From Armatimonas sp043757465 (GTDB lineage: Bacteria > Armatimonadota > Armatimonadia > Armatimonadales > Armatimonadaceae), in contig NZ_JAYVPL010000145.1 in assembly GCF_043757465.1 (NCBI RefSeq), forward strand, positions 1-64,000: DNA of 64,000 bases. The letters are read 5' to 3'. The notes below the pieces were generated by a model. It searched no databases, was not told the origin of the DNA, and was given only the letters and a program-made list of their open reading frames with translations. A program made the translations under genes and the position numbers. Shown here piece by piece: positions 42,936-52,000 of the stretch; within the stretch, counting starts at the first letter, position 1, and each line of letters opens with the position of its first letter.

Positions 42936-43405
42936 CCGAGTCCGAAGCCGCCAACTACTGTGTCTGGCTTTTAGGGCAGCAGCCGCGCAGTGAAAAAGAG
43001 ATCGGTGATAGGCTGACCAAAAAAGGAGCGGATGAGGAGACAATTCTTGCCGCTCTGGAGAAGCTGCGCGGCTGGGGGTACCTCGATGACACCGCGATGG
43101 CGGAGCGCTGGGTAGCCTCACGCGGCAAGACACGGGGAAAGTATCTCCTGCGCCAGGAGCTCAATCGCAAGGGTCTGGACTCTACTGAGGCACTCGAAGG
43201 GCGCAGCGACGACGACGAGAAAGGTGCGTGCCTGTCGGCGGCGATCAAGCGCGTGGGCGAGCCGCCCAAAGACCGAAGCCGGGAAGCGCAGGCGAAGCTG
43301 TCCTCGTTCTTACAGAGGCGCGGCTTTGGCTGGGATGCGATTCGCCCTGTTCTACGCCAGCTCTATCAGGGCATTGTCGAAGACGATCTGGACGGTGCCG
43401 AGTGA
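42932..43405 (+). CDS. recX: regulatory protein RecX
   Basis: 157 residues of tandem three-helix repeats: CVWLLGQQPRSEKEIGDRL, LEKLRGWGYLDDTAMAERWV, GKYLLRQELNRKGLD and SSFLQRRGFGWDAIRPVLRQ. RecX binds RecA filaments and limits recombination. recA is not adjacent; instead recX lies inside a chain of overlapping membrane and glycosyltransferase genes (4-bp overlaps on both sides), so its expression is tied to them. Confidence 0.9.
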   Translation: MTESEAANYCVWLLGQQPRSEKEIGDRLTKKGADEETILAALEKLRGWGYLDDTAMAERWVASRGKTRGKYLLRQELNRKGLDSTEALEGRSDDDEKGACLSAAIKRVGEPPKDRSREAQAKLSSFLQRRGFGWDAIRPVLRQLYQGIVEDDLDGAE

Positions 43406-44391
43406 TCCGAATCGTGCATTTATTGCGTCCCGCGCAGGGGGGAATGCTCCAGCAAGTCCGCTCGCTCCTCACCGACCCTGAGACCGAAACATTTCTTGCT
43501 GCCCCTCCCCGTGAGCTCGTCGCACTGGCTGGTGACTTTCCCTTGCCTGAGGGTGATGGCCTTAAAGCCCAGCTTCTCGGGGGCTGGTCGGCGGGGCGCT
43601 GGGCACGCTCGGTGGGGGCACAGGTGCTTCACGGGCACGGTCTCAAGCGCCTGCCGCTCTATATTCTCGCCGCCAAAATTGCTCGGTTGCCGCTCGTGGT
43701 CACGCTCCACAATCTTGTGCCTAAGACCCCGGCGACAGTTTTATTGCGCCAGGCACGCGCCGTGATTGCCGTCTCCGATGCCGTGGCTCGCACCGCGCCG
43801 GTTCACTGCCAGGTGATTCACAACGGCATTGATCTTGAGAAATTTGTGAGTTTGCCCACGAAATCCGAGGCGCGGGCGCTTCTGGGCTGGCCGCAGGAGA
43901 AAAAAATTATTTTATCTATTGCGCGGCTCTCCCAAGAAAAAGGGCTAGATGTACTGGTGACGGCGGTGAAAGAGCTGGATAGTGCGCTCTATCTGGCGGG
44001 CGACGGCCCGGAGCGCGTGAGTCTAGTCGGCGCCACACTGCTTGGTCATCGGGATGATGTCGGCTTGCTCTTGGCCGCTGCTGATATCTACTGCCAGCCC
44101 TCGCGCTCTGAAGGGCTGGGTTTGGCAGTGCTCGAAGCCATGGCCGCAGGCAAGCCGATTGTCGCTTCCGATGTCGGAGGCATCCCGGAGCTACTCCCCG
44201 ATGCCGCCATCGGGCTCACCGTTCCTCCCGCCGATCCCGAGGCGCTTCGTGTCGCGATTCAGCTCTTGCTAGACGATCCACAGCGCTGTGCGGCGATGGG
44301 GGAATGTGCCCGTCAGCGTGTTTCTGAGCGTTTTACAGAGGCCGTGATGCGTGCCGAGACACGGAAAATCTATGTCAGGGTGCTACGGTGA
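43402..44391 (+). CDS. GT4-family glycosyltransferase
   Basis: 329 residues from the GTG at 43402, which overlaps the recX stop (GTGA); longer in-frame starts lie inside recX. GT-B fold: N-terminal RIVHLLRPAQGGMLQQV with the donor/acceptor Gly loop, KKIILSIARLSQEKGLDVLV at the start of the C-terminal Rossmann half, and the nucleotide-sugar site SEGLGLAVLEAMAAGKPIVASDVGGIPELL. Retaining, cytosolic or membrane-peripheral; probably adds a sugar to a lipid-linked glycan. Its partners in the chain are polytopic membrane proteins, which supports an envelope glycan pathway. Confidence 0.93.
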   Translation: MIRIVHLLRPAQGGMLQQVRSLLTDPETETFLAAPPRELVALAGDFPLPEGDGLKAQLLGGWSAGRWARSVGAQVLHGHGLKRLPLYILAAKIARLPLVVTLHNLVPKTPATVLLRQARAVIAVSDAVARTAPVHCQVIHNGIDLEKFVSLPTKSEARALLGWPQEKKIILSIARLSQEKGLDVLVTAVKELDSALYLAGDGPERVSLVGATLLGHRDDVGLLLAAADIYCQPSRSEGLGLAVLEAMAAGKPIVASDVGGIPELLPDAAIGLTVPPADPEALRVAIQLLLDDPQRCAAMGECARQRVSERFTEAVMRAETRKIYVRVLR

Positions 44392-45674
44392 AAAAAAATA
44401 TTCCCTGGCTCATGCTGGCGATCACGCTCGCGGTCGCCGCGATACGCGCCCAACCACCACAGACACAGCCACTTCCTGAAAATATCTTGGTGGTGCGCTC
44501 TGACTCTCTCCAAGGGCTTGTCGGCGCACGGGCGCTTTTCCCCTTGCGTGGCGGCATCAAAGGGGAGACGTGGGCCATTGAGGATGTCTTGGCAACCGGA
44601 AGTCGGAGTCCGGTTGGGGAACGTGCGCCTCGCATCCAAATTGCCCAAACCGATCCGACTCTGAAAACAAACTCTCCGACTCTTGTACTGAGCTGGCATG
44701 AGGGAGAGCGTTTCGGGACGGCCTGTCTGACACAAACCACGGGGCTTCTGACCTCGCCCTCCACCCGATTCACGCCGGGATTAGTGGCTGCGACGGATAT
44801 CGCTGCCACCATGGAAGGAAGGGCTTTTAGCGCAGGTCGTCCGGCAGTTCTGGTACCGGGAAATTTTACTCAACTTGAAGTGCACCGGGCGATTTGGGAG
44901 AGAAAATCGGAGCTTTTGCGCTTTCTTGTGCTCGCGCCTTGGCTCTTTTCACTGGCACTGCTTTTTGCCGCATGGCGCGGAAAGTCGCTCGGGAATCCAC
45001 ATGTTTTTGGAGGGATGGCGCTGGTGTTTTGGGCCGATCTTTTGCTGGGAAGCCCGCTACTGGAGCGCCTGCCGTTTTCCTACTCCGTTACAGAGGCAGC
45101 GCGTTTCTACGGAATCGGTAACGATGCGGCAGGATTTTTAATTGGGTGCGCTCTTGCGGCGGGCTTTGAGGCTCCCGCACTCCTGGCGGTTGCCCTTGCC
45201 ATCGGTGTGCCGAGCTTGGGGGCGAATAATGGCTGTTTTCTTGCTGCACTTGTCGGGATTGCGGCACAGGCAGTGGGAAAGCTGCCCGTAAAAAAGCGGC
45301 TAATGGCGGCTTTTGTGGCGCTGCTGGGGATTAGCTTACTCTTTTTAGGGCTGGCACACTGGGATGCGAGCCGGGGAGTAGGAGTGCAAACGCACTTAGG
45401 TCAGGCGGTTTCCGGAGAACGCGTGGGGGTTATTATGCTCATCGGACGAAAGCTCGCGATGAATGGGCACTTGCTGGTGAGTAGCCCTTGGAGCCTTCTG
45501 TTGCTGACAAGTGGTATTTTATTGGCGCGACGGCGTGCAGGAGGGGATTTGATCGCGGGCGGTGCGGCACTTGCCCTTAATGACTCAGGGGTTCTGGCTG
45601 CCGCAACACTTCTTTTTCCCTTGGCTGCTCAGAAAGCACAAAGCCCCCCGCCTCAGAGCGAGGCGGAGGGCTAG
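44388..45674 (+). CDS. polytopic membrane protein with YGIGND motif
   Basis: 428 residues from the GTG at 44388, again overlapping the preceding stop (GTGA). One N-terminal helix, a ~150-residue extracytoplasmic domain, then about eight helices. The stretch YSVTEAARFYGIGNDAAGFLIG resembles the YGIGNE-type loop of a family of uncharacterised Firmicutes membrane proteins. Function unknown. It closes the recX-GT4 chain. Its last codons overlap a hairpin that ends the convergent barrel genes. Confidence 0.6.
   Translation: MKKNIPWLMLAITLAVAAIRAQPPQTQPLPENILVVRSDSLQGLVGARALFPLRGGIKGETWAIEDVLATGSRSPVGERAPRIQIAQTDPTLKTNSPTLVLSWHEGERFGTACLTQTTGLLTSPSTRFTPGLVAATDIAATMEGRAFSAGRPAVLVPGNFTQLEVHRAIWERKSELLRFLVLAPWLFSLALLFAAWRGKSLGNPHVFGGMALVFWADLLLGSPLLERLPFSYSVTEAARFYGIGNDAAGFLIGCALAAGFEAPALLAVALAIGVPSLGANNGCFLAALVGIAAQAVGKLPVKKRLMAAFVALLGISLLFLGLAHWDASRGVGVQTHLGQAVSGERVGVIMLIGRKLAMNGHLLVSSPWSLLLLTSGILLARRRAGGDLIAGGAALALNDSGVLAAATLLFPLAAQKAQSPPPQSEAEG
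45640..45672 (-). terminator. hairpin terminator for the barrel-protein genes
   Basis: AGCCCCCCGCCTC (45642-45654) pairs with GAGGCGGAGGGCT (45660-45672), one mismatch. On the minus strand it is followed by TTTGTGCTTT. It overlaps the 3' end of the convergent membrane-protein gene. Confidence 0.6.
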
Positions 45675-45688
45675 AAAAAACGGGAGGA

Positions 45689-46237
45689 CTACAGGCGCAT
45701 GCCGAACATGATCTGCATGCCGCCAATGAATTTATTGTCGTACTTGCTAGGGTAGAGGTACTTGGCCTCGACGAAAGTGGACTCGGTGAGGTTCAGACCA
45801 AGGACAAACTGGGCCCCGATCAGGGTCTTGGTCGTCCCACTGGTGGTGTCGGTTCCACCTAGGTTAAGCCGAGCCGAGTAGATTCCCAGGCCATAGCCGT
45901 AGTAATAGTCATAGTTGGATGTCCGCTTATTATCGTGGGTGAGCTGGCTTAGGGTGATTGGGATAATGCGCAGATTATCACGCTCGATATAGCCGATACT
46001 CAGGACGCTGTTCTCGTTGCGTTCTGGAATGTACTGAACGACGGTATCCGCTTCCAGGTTGAGAATCTGTGTTCCCCCACCCCTGCGCGCCTGACTGCTC
46101 CCCGGGCTGAAAAAGCCGAGCTTGACTGACGACGAGTTCACATCATATTTGTTCTTTGTCTGCGCCTGAGCGCTTCCACTAAGGGTCAACAGCGACAGGC
46201 TACAGACCGCCGCCACACGGAGAAGGTTCTTCAACAC
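45689..46237 (-). CDS. small outer-membrane beta-barrel-like protein B
   Basis: 182 residues. Signal peptide MLKNLLRVAAVCSLSLLTLSGSAQAQ, then alternating strands such as SSVKLGFFSPGSS, NSVLSIGYIERDNLRIIP, GYGLGIYSARLNLGG, GAQFVLGLNLTESTFVEAKY and a final GGMQIMFGMRL ending in an aromatic-poor but barrel-like strand. It is related to the gene 41 bp upstream on the same strand (shared G(Y/F)G..Y..., FVEA(K/Q)Y and terminal G(I/M)...G(R/M)R). Likely exposed on or embedded in the outer membrane; function unknown. Confidence 0.7.
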   Translation of the reverse strand: MLKNLLRVAAVCSLSLLTLSGSAQAQTKNKYDVNSSSVKLGFFSPGSSQARRGGGTQILNLEADTVVQYIPERNENSVLSIGYIERDNLRIIPITLSQLTHDNKRTSNYDYYYGYGLGIYSARLNLGGTDTTSGTTKTLIGAQFVLGLNLTESTFVEAKYLYPSKYDNKFIGGMQIMFGMRL

Positions 46238-46278
46238 AAGCCTCCCAAACCATTTGGTTAGTTAAGTTTTATTTTTAT

Positions 46279-46842
46279 TTAGTTTCGCCGACCGATAAAC
46301 AAGGCGATTCCATTGGGCGACGCGCCATTGACGCTGCCGCTGACATGGTGGTACTGGGCCTCAACGAACAGTCCTCCGGTAAGCCGAAGACCCGCCCCAA
46401 TATAGCCCCCGAAGCGAGCTTTGAACCCAGAGCCCGCCGCGTCCACAAAGTAGGCACCGAATCCCTCAGAGGTGAAGAATCCGGTCATGCCTGTTGAACT
46501 CGATCCTCTCGAGGTTCCCGCACTGACCTTGGTGACCAGTAGGGGAGCGATACGGAACGACTTACCTGCCGTACCACCCTGGAAGTAGCCCACGGTAAGG
46601 GTTCGCGCTTCGTCGGAGCGCGAGCTACTCAGATCCACCATACCACCAGGAACCTGAGTCCCTGAGAGGTTGCGTGTGGTGACACCGCTAGGACGCAGAA
46701 CCCCTAAGCGGATGCGTAGGGGGATGGTCTCTGGGCTGATCGCCGACTTGGGATTGAGCTGTGCGCGAGCAGACGAGGTCAGTACCGCTGCCGGGATTAA
46801 AGCCAGAGTTACCATTCGTACGAGGTTTTGCATTGTATGCAT
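46279..46842 (-). CDS. small outer-membrane beta-barrel-like protein A
   Basis: 187 residues from the ATG at 46842, which has GGAG nine bases upstream (an ATG at 46833 is possible). Signal peptide MHTMQNLVRMVTLALIPAAVLTSSARAQ. Strands like RTLTVGYFQGG, SFRIAPLLVTKVSAG, GFGAYFVDAAGSGFKARFGG, GLRLTGGLFVEAQYHHVSG and GIALFIGRRN match the order in the following gene, so the pair arose by duplication. Probably outer-membrane; function unknown. Confidence 0.7.
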   Translation of the reverse strand: MHTMQNLVRMVTLALIPAAVLTSSARAQLNPKSAISPETIPLRIRLGVLRPSGVTTRNLSGTQVPGGMVDLSSSRSDEARTLTVGYFQGGTAGKSFRIAPLLVTKVSAGTSRGSSSTGMTGFFTSEGFGAYFVDAAGSGFKARFGGYIGAGLRLTGGLFVEAQYHHVSGSVNGASPNGIALFIGRRN

Positions 46843-46913
46843 TATAAGGGTCTCCTCTCCACGCGTCAAGCTTAGTTGCACAAGAGTGCCCTGACATGCT
46901 ACAATCGGCGGCG

Positions 46914-47222
46914 ATGGCAAGGGTAAAGCGGCGCTATACAACGGTAAGTGGAAACGAGGACTGGATCGTCTCCGTCTCCTATGACGACCATACACTGACG
47001 CGTGTGCATTGGTTTGAGGCGCAGGTCGGCGCTGTGCAGGAAGCAACCGGAAAAACATTTCCCTTTCCTAAAGAGCTTGCTACCTACCGCATCGGTGAGA
47101 CTGAACACCCTTTTCGCGACTACATTCGCATGGACTGGGCGGGCGACACCGAGGCTGCTATCGCGCACATCCTCGATACGATCTACCGGCGGGTCTATGC
47201 CTACATCGAGCGCGGTCACTAA
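46914..47222 (+). CDS. hypothetical protein (102 aa)
   Basis: Not recognised. From the ATG at 46914 the product is a compact soluble protein: basic start MARVKRRYTTVSGNEDW, strands IVSVSYDDHTLTRVHWFEAQ, a middle LATYRIGETEHPFRDYIRMD and a C-terminal helix AAIAHILDTIYRRVYAYIE. Coding appearance is reasonable (codon use like its neighbours, convergent 15 bp from corA). It is divergent from the barrel genes. Confidence 0.6.
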   Translation: MARVKRRYTTVSGNEDWIVSVSYDDHTLTRVHWFEAQVGAVQEATGKTFPFPKELATYRIGETEHPFRDYIRMDWAGDTEAAIAHILDTIYRRVYAYIERGH

Positions 47223-47237
47223 GATCTTCGGTTTTTG

Positions 47238-48122
47238 CTACCAGTAGCCTTTTTTTCGGAAGTAGACCAGCGCAGCGCCACTGGCAAGCGTCATTGCGCC
47301 AATCGCTCCCCAGAGGCTCCACGAGGGCGCAGTCTCAAAGTGGCCGATATTCATGCCAAAGAAACCCGTAATGGCCGTGATAGGTACGGCGACTGCGGCA
47401 ATCGCGGTGAGACGCTTCATCTGTTGGTTCAGGCGATTGCTTGTCTGAGCCATAATCGCCTCCAAAACCCCCGAAAGAATTTCCCGGTGCAGATCAATTT
47501 GTTCGGTCAGTCGTAGGGAGCGGTCAAAAATATCCTGGAGATAGGGCATGAGGTTCGGGTCTAGCGCTGTATGCTGAGCCCGAAGGAGCTGGTTGATCAC
47601 ATCACGAAGCGGCGTGATCGTCTGCCGTAGGAGCAAGAGCTGTTTTTTTAGCCGCAGTGCGGAAGGAAGCTCGATACTGCTTTCAGGGGTGTAGACCGCT
47701 AGCTCTAAGGCATCAATTTCGGCATCCATCATATCCATTGCCGGGTAGCAGCTATCAATGCTCTCATCGAGTAGAGCGTAGAGAAGCTGACCAGGTGTTT
47801 GAGTATTTGGCGGGAGGGGAGGCAGTGCGGTGTCTGAGCGGATCAAAACAAAGTCGCTTCCCAGAAAAATATCCCACTCACGTGTGACATCCTCCAGATC
47901 ATCTGCCGTGCTACCAGTCAAGCCGCTCCAAACCCGGAGCGTCACTAAAAGGGCAGCATCACAAAAAACGAGTCGAGCACGCTGGTCACGTCCCCGGGAG
48001 CGCTCGATGACTGCCTCGGGAATGTCGGCCCGGCGTGCGAGTGCAGTCCACTCGTCTTCGGAGACAAGTGTAATACCTTCCTGGGGACGCCAGAGCGACG
48101 TGCTACAATGCGGGCTGTTCAT
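47238..48122 (-). CDS. corA: CorA-like divalent cation (Mg2+/Co2+) channel
   Basis: 294 residues from the ATG at 48122 (a GTG at 48155 would add eleven). Cytosolic alpha/beta funnel and long helix, then two C-terminal helices with the selectivity-filter signature TGFFGMNIGHFE between them and a basic tail (YFRKKGYW). CorA forms a pentamer in the inner membrane. The N-terminal domain is quite divergent from E. coli CorA, closer to the CorA-II/ZntB group. Divergent from the YkgJ-like gene. Confidence 0.9.
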   Translation of the reverse strand: MNSPHCSTSLWRPQEGITLVSEDEWTALARRADIPEAVIERSRGRDQRARLVFCDAALLVTLRVWSGLTGSTADDLEDVTREWDIFLGSDFVLIRSDTALPPLPPNTQTPGQLLYALLDESIDSCYPAMDMMDAEIDALELAVYTPESSIELPSALRLKKQLLLLRQTITPLRDVINQLLRAQHTALDPNLMPYLQDIFDRSLRLTEQIDLHREILSGVLEAIMAQTSNRLNQQMKRLTAIAAVAVPITAITGFFGMNIGHFETAPSWSLWGAIGAMTLASGAALVYFRKKGYW

Positions 48123-48170
48123 TACTTCTTCACAACTAATTTTTAAGATGGACACGAGGATACCGCACAG

Positions 48171-48650
48171 GTGGCTGAGCTGCTAAGAATCTTCGGAGAG
48201 ATAACGGAGCCCCAGCAGAGCTGGGAGCACTTTTTGGAGCGACGTGGTGCGCTGGAGGCAGAAATGCTTCTGGAGGTCTGTAATGGCTGCGATCACTGCG
48301 GTACACGCTGCATGGCGGGATTCGGGGTGACCCAGCCTGAGTGGGAGGCAGTGCAGGTGTTTCTTGCTGAGCAGCCTGCTGCAGAGCTTGAGCGGATAGA
48401 AGCTCAGGAAAAAGAGCTGGCGTGGCCGGGCGCTGACGAGTTCGATGTGCGTGTGCACTACTGCCGTTTTCGTGACATGGAAAAAAATCGTTGCTCCATT
48501 TATCCAGTACGTCCGACTATCTGCCGACTTTTTGGTCACACGGAATGGCTCCCCTGCCCGATCGAAGCAGTGCCCTCCTATCCTGATGGTGCTGCCGCTC
48601 TTTGGAATGCGTACAGAACGGAAAAAAGAAAACCCTGGGAAGGGTGGTAG
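48171..48650 (+). CDS. YkgJ-family cysteine-cluster protein
   Basis: 159 residues from a GTG start. Cys pattern CNGCDHCGTRC near residue 38 and YCRFRDMEKNRCSIYPVRPTIC near 107 match the YkgJ/UPF0153 group, thought to bind Zn or an Fe-S cluster. Role unknown; it is possibly metal-linked because it is divergent from corA with overlapping promoter space (about 48 bp between starts). Confidence 0.8.
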   Translation: MAELLRIFGEITEPQQSWEHFLERRGALEAEMLLEVCNGCDHCGTRCMAGFGVTQPEWEAVQVFLAEQPAAELERIEAQEKELAWPGADEFDVRVHYCRFRDMEKNRCSIYPVRPTICRLFGHTEWLPCPIEAVPSYPDGAAALWNAYRTEKRKPWEGW

Positions 48651-48730
48651 GAGGAGGAGAACAATGTATGTATGTCGAATGCCTAGTGCGCTGAGAGGGC
48701 GAGGTTGGATTAGGCTTTGTGTTTCGGGGC

Positions 48731-48760
48731 TTGCCTTGATTCACAGTGCTATGTTATAAT
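48731..48760 (+). promoter_or_regulatory. sigma-70-type promoter of the surface-protein cluster
   Basis: TTGCCT (48731-48736), an 18-bp spacer and a perfect TATAAT (48755-48760). Transcription would start near 48767, leaving a leader of about 250 nt before the first large gene. Confidence 0.75.
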
Positions 48761-48763
48761 CCG

Positions 48764-49014
48764 CGCGTGTCTCTGAGAAGTAGCGGTTGCGTGGCTGGAA
48801 CAATTTCCAGGTCTCTTACGATCCAATTAAGGATACGGGACACGCAGACCGCAGGTGACGTTGCTAGAGCGGGAGTTCGGGTAGACTCACGCTCTGTTCT
48901 GGCAAAACACGGCAATGGTCATGCTGATGTTTTGTGTTTACCCGGATGCTGTCTGCCGTGGTTCACTCTTTTAGGAGCCACGGAACGGGCTGAATCGAGG
49001 AGGTTGACCCCACT
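48764..49014 (+). promoter_or_regulatory. structured 5' leader, candidate cis-regulatory RNA
   Basis: GCGTGTC (48764-48770) can pair with GACACGC (48839-48845) and enclose CTGGAA-CAAT-TTCCAG (48795-48810) and ATCC-AATTA-GGAT (48821-48834), a three-way junction. AGAGCG...CGCTCT (48866-48895) and CCGTGG...CCACGG (about 48957-48983) follow. GGAGG lies 11 bases before a TTG start at 49015. No known riboswitch core was recognised, and no protein gene is seen in 48651-49014. Confidence 0.45.
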
Positions 49015-52000
49015 TTGAAGTTCGTGCCTACATCACGGCGATATGCCGCACTTGCTGTTTTTATGACCGCGCTGGTCGGAATTACAGCCGTGGCAAACGC
49101 GCAACGCAGGGACCGGCAGACGCCGAGCCTGGGTAAATATACGGTTCCCTTACGTTCATTTGCGGGCGTTGGTGACACTCGGTTTCTCGCGCCAAGCGTA
49201 ACGGCTCGCGAGCTGGGTTCCAGCGCACTCGATAAACAGGGAACAAAGAACCCCACACGTGTTCAGATTGGTGGCCCTAATGGTGCCAATGTCCAGGAAA
49301 AAGTGGTGGATGCGACGTTCTCGGAGACAACCGATGAGATTACTCCTCACTGGGTTGACGATGAACAAACGATCTATTTTGCCAAAAATTCTGGGACAGC
49401 AACATCAAGCCACTATCAGTTGCACCGTATCTCTTCCAGTGTGGTAAATAACCCCCAGCAAAACGGAGCAGGGATAAGTGTTGCGCTGACCAATGAACCT
49501 GGTGCTGATCACTGGTGGCCCACTCCCGATCGCTCGGGGAACCGCTTGGCGTTCGCGAAGTCAACTGATAATCGGATCCTCACGGATCCCTTAAAGGTAT
49601 GGCATCTCTATATGGCGGTGACGCCTGGGCCGGGTAACACGATTGATACAGGGCCGGGGGGAAGCAGTAACCTGCTAAACCTTACGGGAGATCCTCAGAC
49701 CTTCCGTGGCAAGAAGTTTCTCAATGTGGGACGGCCTTGCTGGGTAGGGACGACGGAGCTGATGTTTTCTGGCCGACTGGAAGGCGACACGCTCTACCAT
49801 CTCTACACGGTCAATGTTGTCTCACGTCGTTTCACTCAGGTAACGGATACGACCGCCGACGAGCGCAATCCCGCTGCGTCCCCTGATGGGAAGTACGTGG
49901 CTTTTGACTCGACAGCCGCTTCGTCAGCTGCGGGTAATACCTACGTTGGCGGGACGTTGCCAAAGACGGACACCACCGATGGTGACCCGGCACGGGCAAC
50001 CGCGATCAACCCCACGGGGCGACGTAATATCTTTGTCCTGAGCTTGGCAACGGGAGCGGTGGTGCAGTTCTCCAACCGCTACGTTGGCGCACCTGACTCG
50101 GATGATATACAGCCCTCGTTCTCGGCATCACGGAACAACCTGTTCACCAACACCACAGGAAACCAGTACTTCATCGCTTTCGCTTCAACGCGGCAGCCTG
50201 ATGTTGCAGGGGCACCTACTGCTTACACTGCGGGAACCAACACGCACGATATCTATGCCGTGCGCGCCACGACGACCGCCACGTCAACTGCGGCGCTCCT
50301 TGTGGAAGGGGCTCCTACAGCGGGAGCACAGTCCGCAAAACAGATTGATACGTCGGATCCGGGCTACATCTTTAATGATCAGTACCCCACATGGTCCCCG
50401 TTCATTAACGCTACTCGCGTCGCCTTCCAGTCCAACCGTGTCGGGAGCCTACAGGCAGGAAACTTTGGTGAAGGGTTCCGCCTACCCAGTGCACCCACCC
50501 CGTCGAACTACAACGATATCTGTCTGGCAAGTGTCGTGGATGTTAGCGCACCTACGCTGATTCGCTACGATACCAGCACCAGCACGGGCGACGTTGTGCA
50601 CATTAACCCGGTTAATCCGGGCGATACGCGCCTACAGCCGTTCGATGCCAATATCTCTTCGCGAAGTCGCTCCAGTGTCAACCCGCTGTTCCCTGGACAA
50701 GATGCCTTCTTCGCAGTGCGTGTGGACGACCGTGAGTCTGGTGTTCGGTCCGTTTACCTTCAGTTTAAGAACCCGAACTCCAAGTACCAATCATTGGCAC
50801 AAGGCGGCTTGGGAGTTGAGCACAAAGACTACTTTGGTACCCACTATGTTCTCTGGGAGGGTAGCCCGCCCCAGACTCTGCCCTGGATGTCTGCGGACGG
50901 CAGCAATCGGGTGGGGATTGAGTACGAAGCACAGGTCGTAGGTCTTGACGGTACCTCGTACTTCAATCACCGCAACAGCGGTGGGCCGATCTATACTCCC
51001 AGTGTTAATGATCGAACGGCGTTCTCTGGTGCGAACAATCCGCCTATGGATGGCACAGGGGGACGGCCCAACACTTGGCTTCGTCTTCAGCCAATCGTTG
51101 ATGAAGCCACCGGAGAGCCCATCAAACCCGCGGATGGCCGTGGTGGCGTGCTCTACGGTGCGAAGTGGAAACTGCCTGCGGAAGCATCGGACTGGATTAT
51201 TGATGTTATCAGCTATGACAACGCCACTAACCCTTACGGTCCTGGCTCACTGAACTGGATTATCTACGACAACGTCTGGGGATTCTCCACGGCAATTGTG
51301 CCCAATGCACCCGATGTTGACTCTCTCTTTGTCTCCGACAACATGCTGGGACAGAAGTTCTTCATCGCCCGACCTGGGCAAGTTGCAGGAGCACCCAGCA
51401 ACGATCAGCCTCTGTCGTTCGGCGCGGAGTCGTACTATACCGACCCGGTGATGACCCGCTACCCGTCGGAAGTGAACCCAACTGCAGTACCTGCTCCCGG
51501 AACAACGGATATTCGTCCGTGGTCTACACAAGGGCCGCTCCAGCTCACGGGGCGGTTTGGTGGACGGAACGCGCGCGGTGCTGCGGTCAATCCTGGCATG
51601 ATCCATCCCCTTGGAGTCGCGTCGTATGTGGATCCGCAAATCGCGTTCACTCCTGTACTTGAAACGAATGGCGTAACCTATGCGCTCCCCAACACGGGGC
51701 GCTACACGATCTGGCGCACGCTCTGCCGAGGGCCAGTACCCCAGGAGCTCATGGATGCTTATCTGCCCTACGCTGCACCGGCCCCTGCCGATGTTGTGGT
51801 TGGAGAGAAGGCAGAGCGTACCATTCGTGTAAAGAAGCGTCTGATTGTCTGGGCTGCTCCCTTTATCGGCAATATCTTTGTTGGTTCTGGTAGCCTTGCA
51901 GACCTGAAGACCCAGGAGCGATTGACGGCCTTTGTCAATAACGGAGGTGCACTCTTCGTCTCGGGTTCGGATGTCGGCTTTGCCCTGGCAGGAAATGGTC

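Noticed and set aside
48764..49014. Cyclic di-GMP or cobalamin riboswitch in the leader
   Set aside because: The conserved aptamer blocks are absent, although stems are present.
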